Below, piece by piece: positions 47,970 through 58,961 of a DNA stretch of 64,000 nt. Under the pieces are notes generated by a model, which was not told where the DNA came from, searched no databases, and worked only from the letters and a program-made list of their open reading frames with translations. The stretch covers positions 52,415 through 116,414 of the forward strand of contig VFZC01000002.1 in NCBI GenBank assembly GCA_016871355.1, read 5' to 3'. Each line of letters opens with the position of its first letter. Position 1 is the first letter of the stretch. This DNA comes from Actinomycetota bacterium (GTDB taxonomy: Bacteria; Actinomycetota; Acidimicrobiia; Acidimicrobiales; Ilumatobacteraceae). The position numbers and the translations under genes were made by a program.

Positions 47970-49292
47970 TCACTTCAGGAATCCCTCGTAGTTGCGCAAC
48001 ATCAACTGGCTGTCGACCTGGCGCATGAGTTCGAGAGCGACACCCACCGCGATGAGCACCGTGGTGCCCGCGAACGGGAAGGACTGCACGTCGCCGACCC
48101 ACAGCACGATGTACGGCAGGATGGCGATGAACGCGACGAACAGCGCACCGGGAAGTGTGATGCGGTTGACGACGCGCGCGAGGTAACCCTCGGTCTGCGG
48201 ACCGGGACGAATGCCGGGGATGAAGCCACCCTGACGACGGATCTGGTCGGCCTGACGAATGGGATCGAAAGCGATCGAGTTGTAGAAGTACGCGAACGCG
48301 ATGATGAGCAGAGCGAACACCACGATGTAGAGCAGGCCCTGCGAACTCACCAGGTTGCGATCGACCCACTCGGTGAGACTGCGACGCCAACCGCGATCGG
48401 AACCGATCACGTTGGTGAGGAGCACCGGCAGGAGCATCACCGAACTGGCGAAGATGATCGGAACCACGCCGGCCTGGTTGACCTTGAGCGGGATGTACGT
48501 GCTCTGGCCACCGAACATGCGACGGCCCACCACGCGCTTGGCGAACTGCACCGGAATACGGCGTTGGCCGAGTTCGACGCGGACGACGGCGACGAGGATG
48601 GCCAGCGAAATGGCCACCAGCACACCGAAGACGAACCACTTCTTGCTCTGCAAGATGGAGTAGTAGCTGAACGGGAGCGACGACACCACCGAGGCGAAGA
48701 TCAGAATCGACATTCCGTTGCCGATTCCGCGCTGGCTGATGATCTCACCCATCCACATGAGCAACGCCGTGCCAGCCACCAGAGTCATGATGACGAGCAG
48801 GCCACGAGGCCACATGCCGTCGGGCAACAACACGATGTCGGGAGCCGTGGCCGAGGCGGTGAAGAACGCCGAACCACGACCTTGACCGAAGATGAACGTG
48901 AGACCGGCCGCCTGCAACAACGCGATCGCGATGGCCACGTAACGCGTCCACTGCGTGATCTTGCGCTGACCGACCGCACCTTCCTTCTGCCATTCCTCGA
49001 GTTTCGGAATGACCACGGTGAGCACCTGCATGATGATGCTGGCCGTGATGTACGGCATGATGCCGAGCGCGAACACCGCGAAGCTCGAGAACGCTCCACC
49101 CGAGAACAGGTTGAGGAAGCCGAGTGCACCCTGCTGACGAGCCGACTCGCGCAACTGACGCACGGCCTGATCGTCGATACCGGGAACGCGGACGTACGCG
49201 CCGAGGCGGTACAGCGTGACCATGAGCAACGTGAACAAGATCTTGTTCCGAAGGTCGGGGACCTTGAACATGTTCTTGAGATTCGAGATCAC
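47970..49292 (-). CDS. secY: Preprotein translocase subunit SecY
   Basis: A 440-residue ten-helix channel of the Sec translocon. Signatures include LRNKILFTLLMVTLYRLGAYV at the N-terminus, SIIMQVLTVVIPKLEEWQKEG, the plug-proximal ALLMWMGEIISQRGIGNGMS and IAFDPIRQADQIRRQGGFIPGIRPG. End of the spc operon. Confidence 0.98.
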   Translation of the reverse strand: MISNLKNMFKVPDLRNKILFTLLMVTLYRLGAYVRVPGIDDQAVRQLRESARQQGALGFLNLFSGGAFSSFAVFALGIMPYITASIIMQVLTVVIPKLEEWQKEGAVGQRKITQWTRYVAIAIALLQAAGLTFIFGQGRGSAFFTASATAPDIVLLPDGMWPRGLLVIMTLVAGTALLMWMGEIISQRGIGNGMSILIFASVVSSLPFSYYSILQSKKWFVFGVLVAISLAILVAVVRVELGQRRIPVQFAKRVVGRRMFGGQSTYIPLKVNQAGVVPIIFASSVMLLPVLLTNVIGSDRGWRRSLTEWVDRNLVSSQGLLYIVVFALLIIAFAYFYNSIAFDPIRQADQIRRQGGFIPGIRPGPQTEGYLARVVNRITLPGALFVAFIAILPYIVLWVGDVQSFPFAGTTVLIAVGVALELMRQVDSQLMLRNYEGFLK

Positions 49293-49332
49293 GATGCTCC
49301 TCTACCGGTCGCAGTGACGAGTCGGGTTCGAC

Positions 49333-49824
49333 TCAGCGGTTGGTGAACTGGTTGCCGTTGGCAGCCGGACGAACCTTGTACGGCAGCGGGATGATGGTGA
49401 CCGATCCGCCCTTGGCTTCGATCGCGGCCTGGGCCGCCTTCGACACGGCATGTGCCGACACGTCGACCTTGCGGGTGATCTCGCCACGAGCCAGAACCTT
49501 CACGAACGCACCCTTGTGGAGCACACCGCGGGCCAAGAGGACCTCGGGGGTGACTGCCGACTCGGTGAGTTCGTTGATGGAGTCGAGGTTGACGGCCTGG
49601 TACTCGACGCGGAAGGGGTTGTTGAAGCCCTTCAACTTCGGAACACGCTGCTTGAGGGGCATCTGTCCACCTTCGAAGCCGCGAGCAACCTTGCCGCGAC
49701 CACGTGCGCGCTGACCCTTGGTACCACGGCCGGCGGTCTTGCCGCCCTTGCCGCCGATACCACGAGCGACACGCTTCTTGCGGTGCGTTGACCCGGGTGC
49801 GGGTGAGAGTTCGTCGACGCGCAT
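49333..49824 (-). CDS. rplO: 50S ribosomal protein L15
   Basis: A 163-residue L15 (LSPAPGSTHRKKRVARGIGGKGGKTAGRGTKGQRARGRG, the Gly/Arg-rich tail that penetrates 23S rRNA). Slightly long at the C-terminus. Follows rpmD with two bases between; secY is next. Confidence 0.97.
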   Translation of the reverse strand: MRVDELSPAPGSTHRKKRVARGIGGKGGKTAGRGTKGQRARGRGKVARGFEGGQMPLKQRVPKLKGFNNPFRVEYQAVNLDSINELTESAVTPEVLLARGVLHKGAFVKVLARGEITRKVDVSAHAVSKAAQAAIEAKGGSVTIIPLPYKVRPAANGNQFTNR

Positions 49825-49826
49825 GC

Positions 49827-50024
49827 TCAGCTCTCCTTCGAGCCCGAGGTGGAGACCTCGATGAGATGAGGGACCCGGGCGATCATGCCGCGGATCTCGG
49901 GACGGTCGGGCAACGTGTTGGTCTGGCCGATACGGCCGAGACCCAACGCGCGCAGCGTGCCACGAGCCTTGGGCTTCACGTGTGCACCCGACTTGATCTG
50001 CTTGACGGTGATGGTGCCAGACAT
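49827..50024 (-). CDS. rpmD: 50S ribosomal protein L30
   Basis: A 65-residue L30 with TVKQIKSGAHVKPKARGTLRALGLGRIGQTNTLPD, the standard core. The ATG at 50024 is chosen; the longer 129-residue reading runs antisense-free through rpsE and has no conserved residues. Confidence 0.95.
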   Translation of the reverse strand: MSGTITVKQIKSGAHVKPKARGTLRALGLGRIGQTNTLPDRPEIRGMIARVPHLIEVSTSGSKES

Positions 50025-50026
50025 GG

Positions 50027-50623
50027 TCAGTGCGACTCTCCTGCTGCGATCGAGCGCTTGCGCTCGGTGTACGCCTTCAGCAGACCCTTGGGCACGAACG
50101 AGTCGGCGGGGATACCGCGACGCGCCGCGACTTCGTCGGGACGCTGCAGAGCCTTGAGGCCTTCGATCGTGGCGCGAGCCACGTTGATGGCGTTCGACGA
50201 ACCGAGCGACTTGCACAGAACGTCGTGAATGCCGGCCTCTTCGAGAATGACGCGAGCGGCACCACCGGCGATCACGCCGGTACCAGGAGCAGCCGGCTTC
50301 AGCATCACGCGGCCAGCGCCGAGAATGCCGATGATCGGATGCGTGATGGTGCTACCGGCCAACGGAACATCGAACATGTTGCGCTTGGCGTCTTCGGTGC
50401 CCTTCTGGATGGCCAACGGAACTTCCTTGGCCTTGCCGTAACCGAGACCGACGCGACCGTTGCCATCGCCCACCACGACGAGCGCGGTGAACGAGAAGCG
50501 ACGACCGCCCTTGACGACCTTGGCCACGCGATTGATGTGAATGACGCGCGATTCGCGACCACCATCACCCTGCTGTTGGCCACCCTGGCGCGGGTTACCG
50601 CCATATGCGGGAGCGTTCGACAT
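50027..50623 (-). CDS. rpsE: 30S ribosomal protein S5
   Basis: A 198-residue S5: [49 protein letters not shown] and [29 protein letters not shown] are diagnostic. The N-terminus is a Gly/Gln-rich linker ([18 protein letters not shown]). Overlaps rplR by one base. Confidence 0.97.
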   Translation of the reverse strand: MSNAPAYGGNPRQGGQQQGDGGRESRVIHINRVAKVVKGGRRFSFTALVVVGDGNGRVGLGYGKAKEVPLAIQKGTEDAKRNMFDVPLAGSTITHPIIGILGAGRVMLKPAAPGTGVIAGGAARVILEEAGIHDVLCKSLGSSNAINVARATIEGLKALQRPDEVAARRGIPADSFVPKGLLKAYTERKRSIAAGESH

Positions 50624-50991
50624 CAGAACTCCAGTCCGGCTGCTCGGGCCGCCTCGGCGACGGCGGCGACGCGACCCTGGTAGAGGTATCCACCACGGTC
50701 GAACACGACTTTGTTGACACCAGCGGCCTTGGCGCGCTCGGCGACGAGCTGGCCCAGGCGTGTGGCGGCGGCGACGTTGCTGCCTCCACCCGACTGACGC
50801 ACCGTTGCTTCGACCGACGAGGCCGATGCGATGGTGACACCGCGATCGTCGTCGATCACCTGAAGGATGAGGTGCTTGTTCGAGCGGTACAGCGACAAGC
50901 GCGGACGCTCGGCGGTGCCGTGAATCTTCTTGCGCACGCGCGAGTGACGACGGAGTCGTCCGGTTCGGCGCTGATTGGCGATCTTGGTCAT
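50623..50991 (-). CDS. rplR: 50S ribosomal protein L18
   Basis: A 122-residue L18 ([75 protein letters not shown]). Binds 5S rRNA with L5. Confidence 0.97.
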   Translation of the reverse strand: MTKIANQRRTGRLRRHSRVRKKIHGTAERPRLSLYRSNKHLILQVIDDDRGVTIASASSVEATVRQSGGGSNVAAATRLGQLVAERAKAAGVNKVVFDRGGYLYQGRVAAVAEAARAAGLEF

Positions 50992-51010
50992 TGCGTCTCC
51001 CTACCGCGCA

Positions 51011-51553
51011 TCACTTCTTGCCGGCCTTACCGGCCTTGCGCAGGATCTTCTCGTCGACGTAACGCACACCCTTGCCCTTGTAGGGCTCGGGCTTGCGGAT
51101 CGAACGAATGTTGGCGGCCACCTGACCGACCAGTTCTTTATCGATGCCCTTCACGATGATTCGTGTCTGGACCGGAACCTCGAAGGTGATGCCATCGGGA
51201 CCCGGGAAGTCGACCGGATGCGAGAAGCCGAGGTTGAGACGCAGAGCGCTCGGTCCCTTGGCCTCGGCGCGATAACCGACGCCGACGATCTCGAGTTCCT
51301 TGGCGTAACCCTCGGTGACACCGACGACCATGTTCTGGACGAGTGCGCGCGACAGACCGTGAAGGCTGCGCGACTCGCGCTCGTCGTTGGGACGCTCGAC
51401 CAGAAGAGCCGACTCGTCCTTGCGAACCGAGATGCCACCTTCGAGTGTGCGCGACAAGGTGCCCTTGGGGCCCTTCACCGTGATGGTGGTGCCGTTGATG
51501 GAGACATCGACTCCGGACGGAACCGTGATGGGGAAATTGCCGATACGTGACAT
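51011..51553 (-). CDS. rplF: 50S ribosomal protein L6
   Basis: A 180-residue L6 ([78 protein letters not shown]). Two L6 repeats are visible. Binds 23S near the sarcin-ricin loop. Confidence 0.97.
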   Translation of the reverse strand: MSRIGNFPITVPSGVDVSINGTTITVKGPKGTLSRTLEGGISVRKDESALLVERPNDERESRSLHGLSRALVQNMVVGVTEGYAKELEIVGVGYRAEAKGPSALRLNLGFSHPVDFPGPDGITFEVPVQTRIIVKGIDKELVGQVAANIRSIRKPEPYKGKGVRYVDEKILRKAGKAGKK

Positions 51554-51568
51554 GTCAGGCTCCTCGGC

Positions 51569-51970
51569 TCACCACACGTAGCAGAGGACTTCACCACCGA
51601 CCTTGCGCTTGCGCGCTTCACGGTCGGTCATGAGCCCTTGGCTGGTTGACAGGACGGCCACACCCAGACCACCGAGCACGCGCGGCACGGTGTTCGACTT
51701 GCGGTAGACCCGCAAGCCCGGTGTGGAGATGCGCTTGATGCCGGCGATGGTGCGACGGCGATCAGACGAGTACTTCATGGTGATGGAGAGGATCTGGCCC
51801 GGGCCCTTGGGATTGGGCGCGACCGAGAAGCCGGAGATGTAACCCTCCTGCTCCAGGATCTTGGCGAGCGCGACCTTCTGCTTGGAGGACGGCATCTTCA
51901 CCTCATCGTGCATCGAAACGTTGGCGTTTCGGATGCGCGTGAGCATGTCGGCAATGGGATCAGTCAGCAT
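51569..51970 (-). CDS. rpsH: 30S ribosomal protein S8
   Basis: A 133-residue S8 beginning [38 protein letters not shown] and ending [18 protein letters not shown], the classic C-terminal GGxxLCxVW. S8 represses the spc operon in many bacteria. Confidence 0.98.
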   Translation of the reverse strand: MLTDPIADMLTRIRNANVSMHDEVKMPSSKQKVALAKILEQEGYISGFSVAPNPKGPGQILSITMKYSSDRRRTIAGIKRISTPGLRVYRKSNTVPRVLGGLGVAVLSTSQGLMTDREARKRKVGGEVLCYVW

Positions 51971-51977
51971 CGGTACC

Positions 51978-52163
51978 TCACCAGCTCGACTTCGTCAGAC
52001 CAGGGATCTCACCAGCGTGCGCCATCTCACGAAGGCACAGGCGGCAGAGTCCGAACTTGCGGTACACCGAACGCGCCCGACCGCACTTGCGGCAACGGGT
52101 GTAAGCGCGCACCTTGAACTTCGGCTTGGCGGCTGACTTGTTGATCAACGACTTCTTGGCCAT
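51978..52163 (-). CDS. rpsZ: 30S ribosomal protein S14 type Z
   Basis: A 61-residue zinc-ribbon S14. Cysteines in [26 protein letters not shown] form the C-x2-C...C-x2-C site; ends GLTKSSW. The short zinc type is the constitutive one in high-GC Gram-positives. Confidence 0.97.
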   Translation of the reverse strand: MAKKSLINKSAAKPKFKVRAYTRCRKCGRARSVYRKFGLCRLCLREMAHAGEIPGLTKSSW

Positions 52164-52181
52164 GTTGTTCGGACCTCTCGA

Positions 52182-52808
52182 TTACTTCTTCTTGCCGGCC
52201 TGAGCCGGACCGCGACGCACGGACTTCTTCTTCGGAATGGCTGCCGCCTCGGCTCCACGCTTGAACGGGAATCCGAACGCATCGAGCAGCGCCTTGCCAT
52301 CAGCATCGGTGGTGGCGGAGGTGACGATGGTGATGTCCATGCCACGGGGCGCGTCGATCTTGTCGTAGTCGATTTCCGGGAACACCGTCTGGTCGGTGAG
52401 ACCGAACGTGTAGTTGCCACGGCCGTCCCACGAGTTGGGGTTGAGGCCACGGAAGTCGCGGATACGCGGGATGGCCACGGCCAACAAGCGATCGAAGAAC
52501 TCCCACATGCGATCGCCGCGCAGCGTGACCTTGCAACCGATCGCCTGGTTCTCGCGGAGCTTGAAGTTGGCGATGGAGTCACGCGACTTGGTGACTATGG
52601 GCTTTTGACCCGAGATCTTGGTGAGGTCGGCGACGGCACCCTCGAGCAGCGACGGCTGCTGAGTGGCCTTGCCGACTCCCATGTTGATCACGATCTTCTC
52701 GATGCGCGGCACCTGCATGGTGTTCGCCATACCGAGATCGGCCTTCAGCTGATCGCGAACGACCGACTGATACTTGGCCTTGAGGCGGGGCGCTGTTGAC
52801 GTAGCCAT
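52182..52808 (-). CDS. rplE: 50S ribosomal protein L5
   Basis: A 208-residue L5 ([66 protein letters not shown]). C-terminal tail about 25 residues beyond the usual end, basic ([16 protein letters not shown]). Confidence 0.97.
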   Translation of the reverse strand: MATSTAPRLKAKYQSVVRDQLKADLGMANTMQVPRIEKIVINMGVGKATQQPSLLEGAVADLTKISGQKPIVTKSRDSIANFKLRENQAIGCKVTLRGDRMWEFFDRLLAVAIPRIRDFRGLNPNSWDGRGNYTFGLTDQTVFPEIDYDKIDAPRGMDITIVTSATTDADGKALLDAFGFPFKRGAEAAAIPKKKSVRRGPAQAGKKK

Positions 52809-53110
52809 CAGATCTCTTCTCCGGTGGACTTGGCGATGCGCACCTTGGTGCCGTCGGATGCGGTCTTGAATCCGACGCGGGTGGGCTTGCCGTTGTGAAC
52901 GACCATGACGTTGGACGCGTCGATGGGCATGTCGCGGTCGATGATGCCGCCCTGCTCGTTGGCCTTGCGGGGCTTCTGGTGCTTCTTGGCCACGTTCACG
53001 CCGTCGACGATCACCTGGTTGGTGGTCGGCATGACGCGCGAGACGACGCCTTCCTTGCCGCGGTCCTTGCCCGCGACGACGACGACGAAATCACCCTTAC
53101 GAATCTTCAT
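52808..53110 (-). CDS. rplX: 50S ribosomal protein L24
   Basis: A 100-residue L24 with the KOW motif [25 protein letters not shown] and [19 protein letters not shown]. Overlaps rplE by one base. Confidence 0.97.
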   Translation of the reverse strand: MKIRKGDFVVVVAGKDRGKEGVVSRVMPTTNQVIVDGVNVAKKHQKPRKANEQGGIIDRDMPIDASNVMVVHNGKPTRVGFKTASDGTKVRIAKSTGEEI

Positions 53111-53111
53111 C

Positions 53112-53480
53112 TCACAACACCTCCGGGGCGAGCGACACGATGCGCATGAACTTCTTGTCGCGCAGTTCGCGACCGACTGGTCCGAAGATTCGCGTTCCGC
53201 GCGGCGTGAGGTCGTCCTTGATGACCACGGCGGCGTTCTCGTCGAAACGGATGTAGCTGCCGTCGGGACGGCGCTTTTCCTTCTTCACACGGACGACGAC
53301 GCACTTGACGACTTCGCCCTTCTTGACTCCTGCACCGGGAATGGCGTCCTTGACGGTGGCCACGAAGATGTCGCCGATCGAGGCGTAACGGCGGCGAGTA
53401 CCACCGAGCACCTTGATGACGAGCACTTCCTTGGCACCGCTGTTGTCGGCTACCCGGAGGCGGCTTTCCTGCTGGATCAT
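53112..53480 (-). CDS. rplN: 50S ribosomal protein L14
   Basis: A 122-residue L14 with [27 protein letters not shown] and [27 protein letters not shown]. Only one base before rplX. Confidence 0.98.
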   Translation of the reverse strand: MIQQESRLRVADNSGAKEVLVIKVLGGTRRRYASIGDIFVATVKDAIPGAGVKKGEVVKCVVVRVKKEKRRPDGSYIRFDENAAVVIKDDLTPRGTRIFGPVGRELRDKKFMRIVSLAPEVL

Positions 53481-53508
53481 CGTGACTCCTGTTTCGATCC
53501 CCGGCCGA

Positions 53509-53775
53509 TCACTTGGCCCGCTCGACGATTTCGACGAGACGCCAGCGCTTGGTCTTCGACATGGGACGGGTTTCCATGACCCGAACCTTGTCGCCTTCGC
53601 GCGCGTCGTTGGTTTCGTCGTGCGCGTACAACTTCTTGGTGCGCATGACGAACTTGTTGTACTTCGGGTGACGGACGCGCTCGACGACGGCGACCACGAT
53701 GCTGCGGTCCATCTTCGAGGAAACCACGACTCCGTCGCGGACCTTGCGCACGTTGCGTTCGGTGTTCTCGGTCAT
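53509..53775 (-). CDS. rpsQ: 30S ribosomal protein S17
   Basis: An 88-residue S17: [47 protein letters not shown] fold, then [27 protein letters not shown]. The ATG at 53775 gives the family length; longer readings cover rpmC and rplP. Confidence 0.97.
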   Translation of the reverse strand: MTENTERNVRKVRDGVVVSSKMDRSIVVAVVERVRHPKYNKFVMRTKKLYAHDETNDAREGDKVRVMETRPMSKTKRWRLVEIVERAK

Positions 53776-53777
53776 GT

Positions 53778-54005
53778 TCACTCTCCGGCCTCGGCGGCAG
53801 CGATCTCGCGCTGACGGATGAGGGTGTTGATGCGGGCGATGCGACGACGAACCGCGCGCAATTCGGCGTGGTTGTCGATCTGTCCGGTGGCGGCGCGGAA
53901 GCGCAAGTTGAGCGCCTCCTGCTTGGCGGCCTTCAACTGACCGGCCAACGACGCCAGATCGAGTTCGCGCAACTCGGCGCGCTCCTTGGTGATGCGATTG
54001 GCCAT
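53778..54005 (-). CDS. rpmC: 50S ribosomal protein L29
   Basis: A 75-residue L29, two long helices ([33 protein letters not shown] and [19 protein letters not shown]). Binds near the nascent peptide exit. Confidence 0.96.
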   Translation of the reverse strand: MANRITKERAELRELDLASLAGQLKAAKQEALNLRFRAATGQIDNHAELRAVRRRIARINTLIRQREIAAAEAGE

Positions 54006-54007
54006 GA

Positions 54008-54424
<417 letters not shown>

Positions 54425-54430
54425 GATCGA

Positions 54431-55308
<878 letters not shown>

Positions 55309-55309
<1 letters not shown>

Positions 55310-55914
55310 CAGCTGTTCTCCTCGGCCGAATCGGGGGTGTTGGTCGTCTCGGGTGCTGCCGTGGCCTCACCGGACTCGACCGTGGTCGACTCGGTGGCTT
55401 CCGCGGACTCGGTGCGAGCCTCGCGGCTCTTGGCCACGCGAGCGCGACGGTCGGCGACTCCGCCACCGCGCGCGGCGCGACGGCCGGCGATGGCGCGATC
55501 GCGACGAGCCTGCACGATCTTCAACGCGTCGTCGTCGAGGGTGTCGACCACGATCGTGATGTGGCAGGTGCGCTTGTTGATGCGCGTGGCGCGACCCTTG
55601 GCGCGCGGGCTGAAGCGGCGCATCGTGGGGCCTTCGTCGGCGTAGCACGCGCGGACGAACAGCGACTCGGCATCGAGATTGTCGTTGTTGATCGCGTTGG
55701 CCACGGCCGACGCGAGAACCTTGCGAACCACGCGAGCGGCTTCGCGCTCGGTGAACTGCAGAACCTGATCGGCGCTCACGACATCGAGACCGCGGATGAG
55801 GTCGAGGACCACGCGGGCCTTCGACGCCGACATACGCGAACCGCGCACGCTCGCGCGCGTACCGGTGCGCTCGCCGCGAACGAAGTCGCGCTCGTTCAAC
55901 TTGGGACCAGTCAT
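55309..55914 (-). CDS. rplV: 50S ribosomal protein L22 with acidic extension
   Basis: A 201-residue L22. The core [28 protein letters not shown] to [23 protein letters not shown] is normal (about 125 residues, with the loop that lines the exit tunnel), followed by a basic stretch and an about 45-residue Ser/Thr/Glu-rich tail ([20 protein letters not shown]). Overlaps rpsC by one base. Confidence 0.96.
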
Positions 55915-56198
55915 TAATTCTTGCCCTTCACGTTCTTTTCCTGACCTGCGTGGAACTTGAAGGTCCGGGTGGGTGAGAACTCGCCCAACTTGTGGCCGAC
56001 CATCGACTCGGTGACGTACACCGGGACGTGCTTGCGACCGTCGTGCACCGCGATGGTGTGACCGACCATGTCGGGGATGATGGTGGAGCGACGGCTCCAG
56101 GTCTTGATGACCTTCTTCTCGTTGGCCTGATTCAGTGCGTCGACCTTCTTGAGCAAGTGGTCGTCGATGAACGGGCCCTTTTTGAGACTGCGCGACAT
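55914..56198 (-). CDS. rpsS: 30S ribosomal protein S19
   Basis: A 94-residue S19: [74 protein letters not shown]. Overlaps rplV by one base. Confidence 0.98.
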   Translation of the reverse strand: MSRSLKKGPFIDDHLLKKVDALNQANEKKVIKTWSRRSTIIPDMVGHTIAVHDGRKHVPVYVTESMVGHKLGEFSPTRTFKFHAGQEKNVKGKN

Positions 56199-56210
56199 CT
56201 TGGTTCTCTC

Positions 56211-57047
56211 CTAGCGACGGCCCTTGGCCGTACGACGACGACGGACGATCAACTTCTGCGACGCCTTGTTGGTGTTACGAGTACGACGCTCGGGCTTGCC
56301 CCACGGCGACACCGCCGGGCGTCCACCCGAGGTCTTGCCTTCGCCACCACCGAGCGGGTGGTCGACGGGGTTCATGGCCACACCGCGGGTCTGCGGGCGC
56401 ACACCCTTCCAGCGATTACGACCGGCCTTACCGATCTTGATGAGTTCGTGTTCGGCGTTGCCGACTTCGCCCACCGTGGCGCGGCAGTCGATGAGCACGC
56501 GGCGCATTTCGGTGGAGGGCAGACGCAACGTGGCGTGCGCACCTTCCTTGGCGACGAGCTGAACACCCGTGCCGGCCGAGCGACCCATCTTGCCGCCCTG
56601 ACCCGGACGCAACTCGACGTTGTGCACCATGGTGCCGACGGGGATGTAGCGCAACGGCAACGAGTTGCCCGGCTTGATGTCGGCCTTCGGGCCGCTCTCG
56701 ACCTGCTGGCCGACCTCGAGTCCCTTCGGAGCGAGGATGTACGCCTTCTCACCATCGGAGTAGTGGAGAAGTGCGATGCGGCAGGTGCGGTTGGGGTCGT
56801 ACTCGATGGCGGCGACCTTGGCGGTCACGCCGTCCTTGTTGCGCTTGAAATCGACCACGCGGTACTGCTTCTTGTGTCCGCCACCGCGGTGACGCGCGGT
56901 CTTGCGACCATAGGCATTGCGACCGCCGCTGCTCGACTTCTTGGCGAGCAACGTCTTTTCGGGAGTGCTCTTGGTGATCTCGGAGAAGTCGTGCGAGGTC
57001 TGGAAACGACGACCGGCCGATGTGGGCTTGCGCTTACGAATAGCCAT
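56211..57047 (-). CDS. rplB: 50S ribosomal protein L2
   Basis: A 278-residue L2: [47 protein letters not shown] and the C-terminal [22 protein letters not shown] with the conserved His implicated in peptidyl transfer. The ATG at 57047 fits; the longer reading to 57170 begins inside rplW. Confidence 0.98.
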   Translation of the reverse strand: MAIRKRKPTSAGRRFQTSHDFSEITKSTPEKTLLAKKSSSGGRNAYGRKTARHRGGGHKKQYRVVDFKRNKDGVTAKVAAIEYDPNRTCRIALLHYSDGEKAYILAPKGLEVGQQVESGPKADIKPGNSLPLRYIPVGTMVHNVELRPGQGGKMGRSAGTGVQLVAKEGAHATLRLPSTEMRRVLIDCRATVGEVGNAEHELIKIGKAGRNRWKGVRPQTRGVAMNPVDHPLGGGEGKTSGGRPAVSPWGKPERRTRNTNKASQKLIVRRRRTAKGRR

Positions 57048-57054
57048 GAGTGCC

Positions 57055-57348
57055 TCAGTTGTTCTCGAACAGCGGGATCTCGCTGCCGGCTTCCAGGGTG
57101 ACGATGGCACGCTTGGTGGCCGGACGCTGACCGATCCGGTTGGTTCCACGCGTGAGCTGACGCTTGCCACGACGGTTGAGAGTGTTGACCTTGAGAACCT
57201 TCACACCCCAGATGGCCTCGATCGCATCGTGGATCTCGGGCTTGCTGGCGTCGGGGTGAACATGGAACGTGTACACGCCGCGCTCGACGAGGCCGTAGCT
57301 CTTCTCGGAGACGACCGGCGCGATGATGATGTCGCGGGGATCCTTCAT
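57055..57348 (-). CDS. rplW: 50S ribosomal protein L23
   Basis: A 97-residue L23 ([53 protein letters not shown]). Forms the docking site for trigger factor and SRP at the tunnel exit. ATG overlaps the rplD stop by one base. Confidence 0.97.
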   Translation of the reverse strand: MKDPRDIIIAPVVSEKSYGLVERGVYTFHVHPDASKPEIHDAIEAIWGVKVLKVNTLNRRGKRQLTRGTNRIGQRPATKRAIVTLEAGSEIPLFENN

Positions 57349-57971
57349 CACTGACCGTCCTTGCCTGCGCCCGGCAGCGATGCCTGGGTGAACACGATGT
57401 AGTCGTTGCACAACACGTCGTAGGCGTTGAGTTCGCCCACTTCGATGAGCTGCACGTCGACGAGGTTGCGGAAACTGCGAATGGCGTTGATCTCGTTGCG
57501 CTTCACGACGACGAGCGTGCGACCCGACACGCCGAGTGCGGCCAGTGCGGCCTTGGCGTCGGACGTCTTGGGCGCATCGAAGTTCCAGCCATCGACCACG
57601 ACGACCTTGCCCTCGTTCGCGCGATCGGAGAGAGCCGACTGCAGCGCGATCTTGATCATGCGCTTGGGTGTCTTCTGCGAGTACTTGCGGGGCTTGGGGC
57701 CGAGGGCCACACCACCACCCGAGAAGTGCGGTGAACGCGTGGAACCCTGACGAGCGTTACCGGTGCCCTTCTGCTTGAACGGCTTCTTGCCACCACCCGA
57801 CACTTCGGCGCGGGTCTTGGTGCTCTGCGTTCCGGCGCGACGGTGCGCCAACTGCGCGGTGACCACCTGGTGCATCACCGGAACGTTGGGCTGACGACCG
57901 AAGTCGTCGTCGCTCAGTGCGACGGTGCCGACTTCTTTACCGGACTGATTCTTGAGCTTCAGCGAGGGCAT
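57348..57971 (-). CDS. rplD: 50S ribosomal protein L4
   Basis: A 207-residue L4: [73 protein letters not shown] contains the loop reaching the exit tunnel. In enterobacteria L4 represses its own operon; nothing here proves that for this organism. Confidence 0.97.
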   Translation of the reverse strand: MPSLKLKNQSGKEVGTVALSDDDFGRQPNVPVMHQVVTAQLAHRRAGTQSTKTRAEVSGGGKKPFKQKGTGNARQGSTRSPHFSGGGVALGPKPRKYSQKTPKRMIKIALQSALSDRANEGKVVVVDGWNFDAPKTSDAKAALAALGVSGRTLVVVKRNEINAIRSFRNLVDVQLIEVGELNAYDVLCNDYIVFTQASLPGAGKDGQ

Positions 57972-57974
57972 GAC

Positions 57975-58613
57975 TCACTTCCCCTTCACTGCGTTGCGCA
58001 CGATCACAACGCCGCCGTTCGGGCCCGGAATCGAACCCTTGATCAACAACAGACCACGCTCGACATCGGCATCGACGACTTCGAGGTTCATGGTCGTGAC
58101 TTGCTCGTGGCCCATGTGACCGGCCATGCGCAAACCCTTGAGCACGCGGCCCGGGTAAGTGCACGAACCGATCGAACCCGGAGCACGGTGGTGCTTGTGG
58201 TTACCGTGGCTCGCGCCCTGACCGTTGAAGTTGTGGCGCTTCATGCCGCCGGCGAAGCCCTTACCACGGCTCACCGCGGTGACGTCAACCTTCTGGCCCT
58301 TGGCGAGAACGTCGACCTTGATCTCCTGACCGACTTCGAATCCGTCGACCGAGTCGAGACGCAGTTCGACGAGACGACGACCGGCGTCGACGCCGGCCTT
58401 CGAGAAGTGGCCAGCCTCGGGCTTGCTCAATTTCTTCTGATCCTTGTGTCCGTAGGTGACCTGAAGCGCGGCGTAACCGTCACGCTCGGAGGTCTTCACT
58501 TGAACGATGCGAGCCGGTTCGACACGAAGCACGGTGACGGGGACGATTCGATTGTCGTGCGCCCACACCTGTGTCATGCCGACCTTTTCGCCGACGATCG
58601 CTGTCTTGGCCAT
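57975..58613 (-). CDS. rplC: 50S ribosomal protein L3
   Basis: A 212-residue L3 with AIVGEKVGMTQVWAHDNRIVPVTVL and the central GFAGGMKRHNFNGQGASHGNHKHHRAPGSIG. First gene of this ribosomal cluster in the window: rpsJ, normally directly before it, lies 4.9 kb away. AGAGG lies upstream of the ATG, and a promoter candidate about 200 bases upstream. Confidence 0.98.
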   Translation of the reverse strand: MAKTAIVGEKVGMTQVWAHDNRIVPVTVLRVEPARIVQVKTSERDGYAALQVTYGHKDQKKLSKPEAGHFSKAGVDAGRRLVELRLDSVDGFEVGQEIKVDVLAKGQKVDVTAVSRGKGFAGGMKRHNFNGQGASHGNHKHHRAPGSIGSCTYPGRVLKGLRMAGHMGHEQVTTMNLEVVDADVERGLLLIKGSIPGPNGGVVIVRNAVKGK

Positions 58614-58691
58614 GAGGCAGCCTCTTCATCCGGTCCAGGTCTCCCTGGCGCTGAGTTGACTGTTGTGAGTGGCGGTTGCCATTCACGCAGA

Positions 58692-58720
58692 TGCTCCGCA
58701 GGTCGAGGACCGGCGGAGCA
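58692..58720 (-). promoter_or_regulatory. Hairpin in the rplC leader
   Basis: Perfect 8-base stem TGCTCCGC/GCGGAGCA with a 13-base loop, roughly 80 bases before the rplC ATG inside the predicted 200-base leader. A second small stem CCAGG/CCTGG lies nearer the gene. Such a leader could host L4-type autoregulation, but no known S10 leader motif was recognised. Confidence 0.45.
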
Positions 58721-58818
58721 CCAAGTTCGGTTGTTGCCATGTGGTCCCCGGCGGACCGGGCTCACACGGACATCAGTTCTTGCTGTCGGGCTGGATGCCC
58801 GTCAGACACGAGTTGCGA

Positions 58819-58847
58819 ACGCTACCGCTGACCAGGGAACTCCCCAA
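58819..58847 (-). promoter_or_regulatory. Candidate promoter for the rplC ribosomal cluster
   Basis: On the minus strand TTGGGG (58842-58847), 17 bases, TAGCGT (58819-58824). It would start transcription near 58812 and supply the S10-spc genes after their separation from rpsJ. The 348-base gap 58614-58961 holds otherwise only the leader hairpins and one long hairpin repeat; I see no gene in it. Confidence 0.5.
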
Positions 58848-58860
58848 CCCGGTCACCACC

Positions 58861-58915
58861 GGTGTTCTGGTGAGGTTTTTCGACCCCCTGGGTCGAAAAA
58901 CCTCACCAGAACACC
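58861..58915. repeat. Long hairpin repeat, copy A
   Basis: Perfect inverted repeat of 25 bases (58861-58885 and 58891-58915) with a five-base centre; outer arm GGTGTTCTGGTGAGG. Lies between the divergent rplC promoter and the BKACE gene. Shares the outer TCTGGTG...CACCAGA arms with copies B, C and D. Confidence 0.9.
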
Positions 58916-58961
58916 GGGCAGGAGCGCCGTCGTCGCAGCCGATCCTGGCCAGACTGGGGTC

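Noticed and set aside
58480..58740. An 86-residue minus-strand ORF upstream of and into rplC
   Set aside because: It overlaps the rplC start in another frame, has no recognisable family and lies mostly within the predicted leader; it is more likely chance coding than a leader peptide.
57843..58961. Long plus-strand reading frame extending the BKACE gene upstream through rplC
   Set aside because: It is antisense to rplD and rplC; the conserved BKACE N-terminus begins at about 58962.
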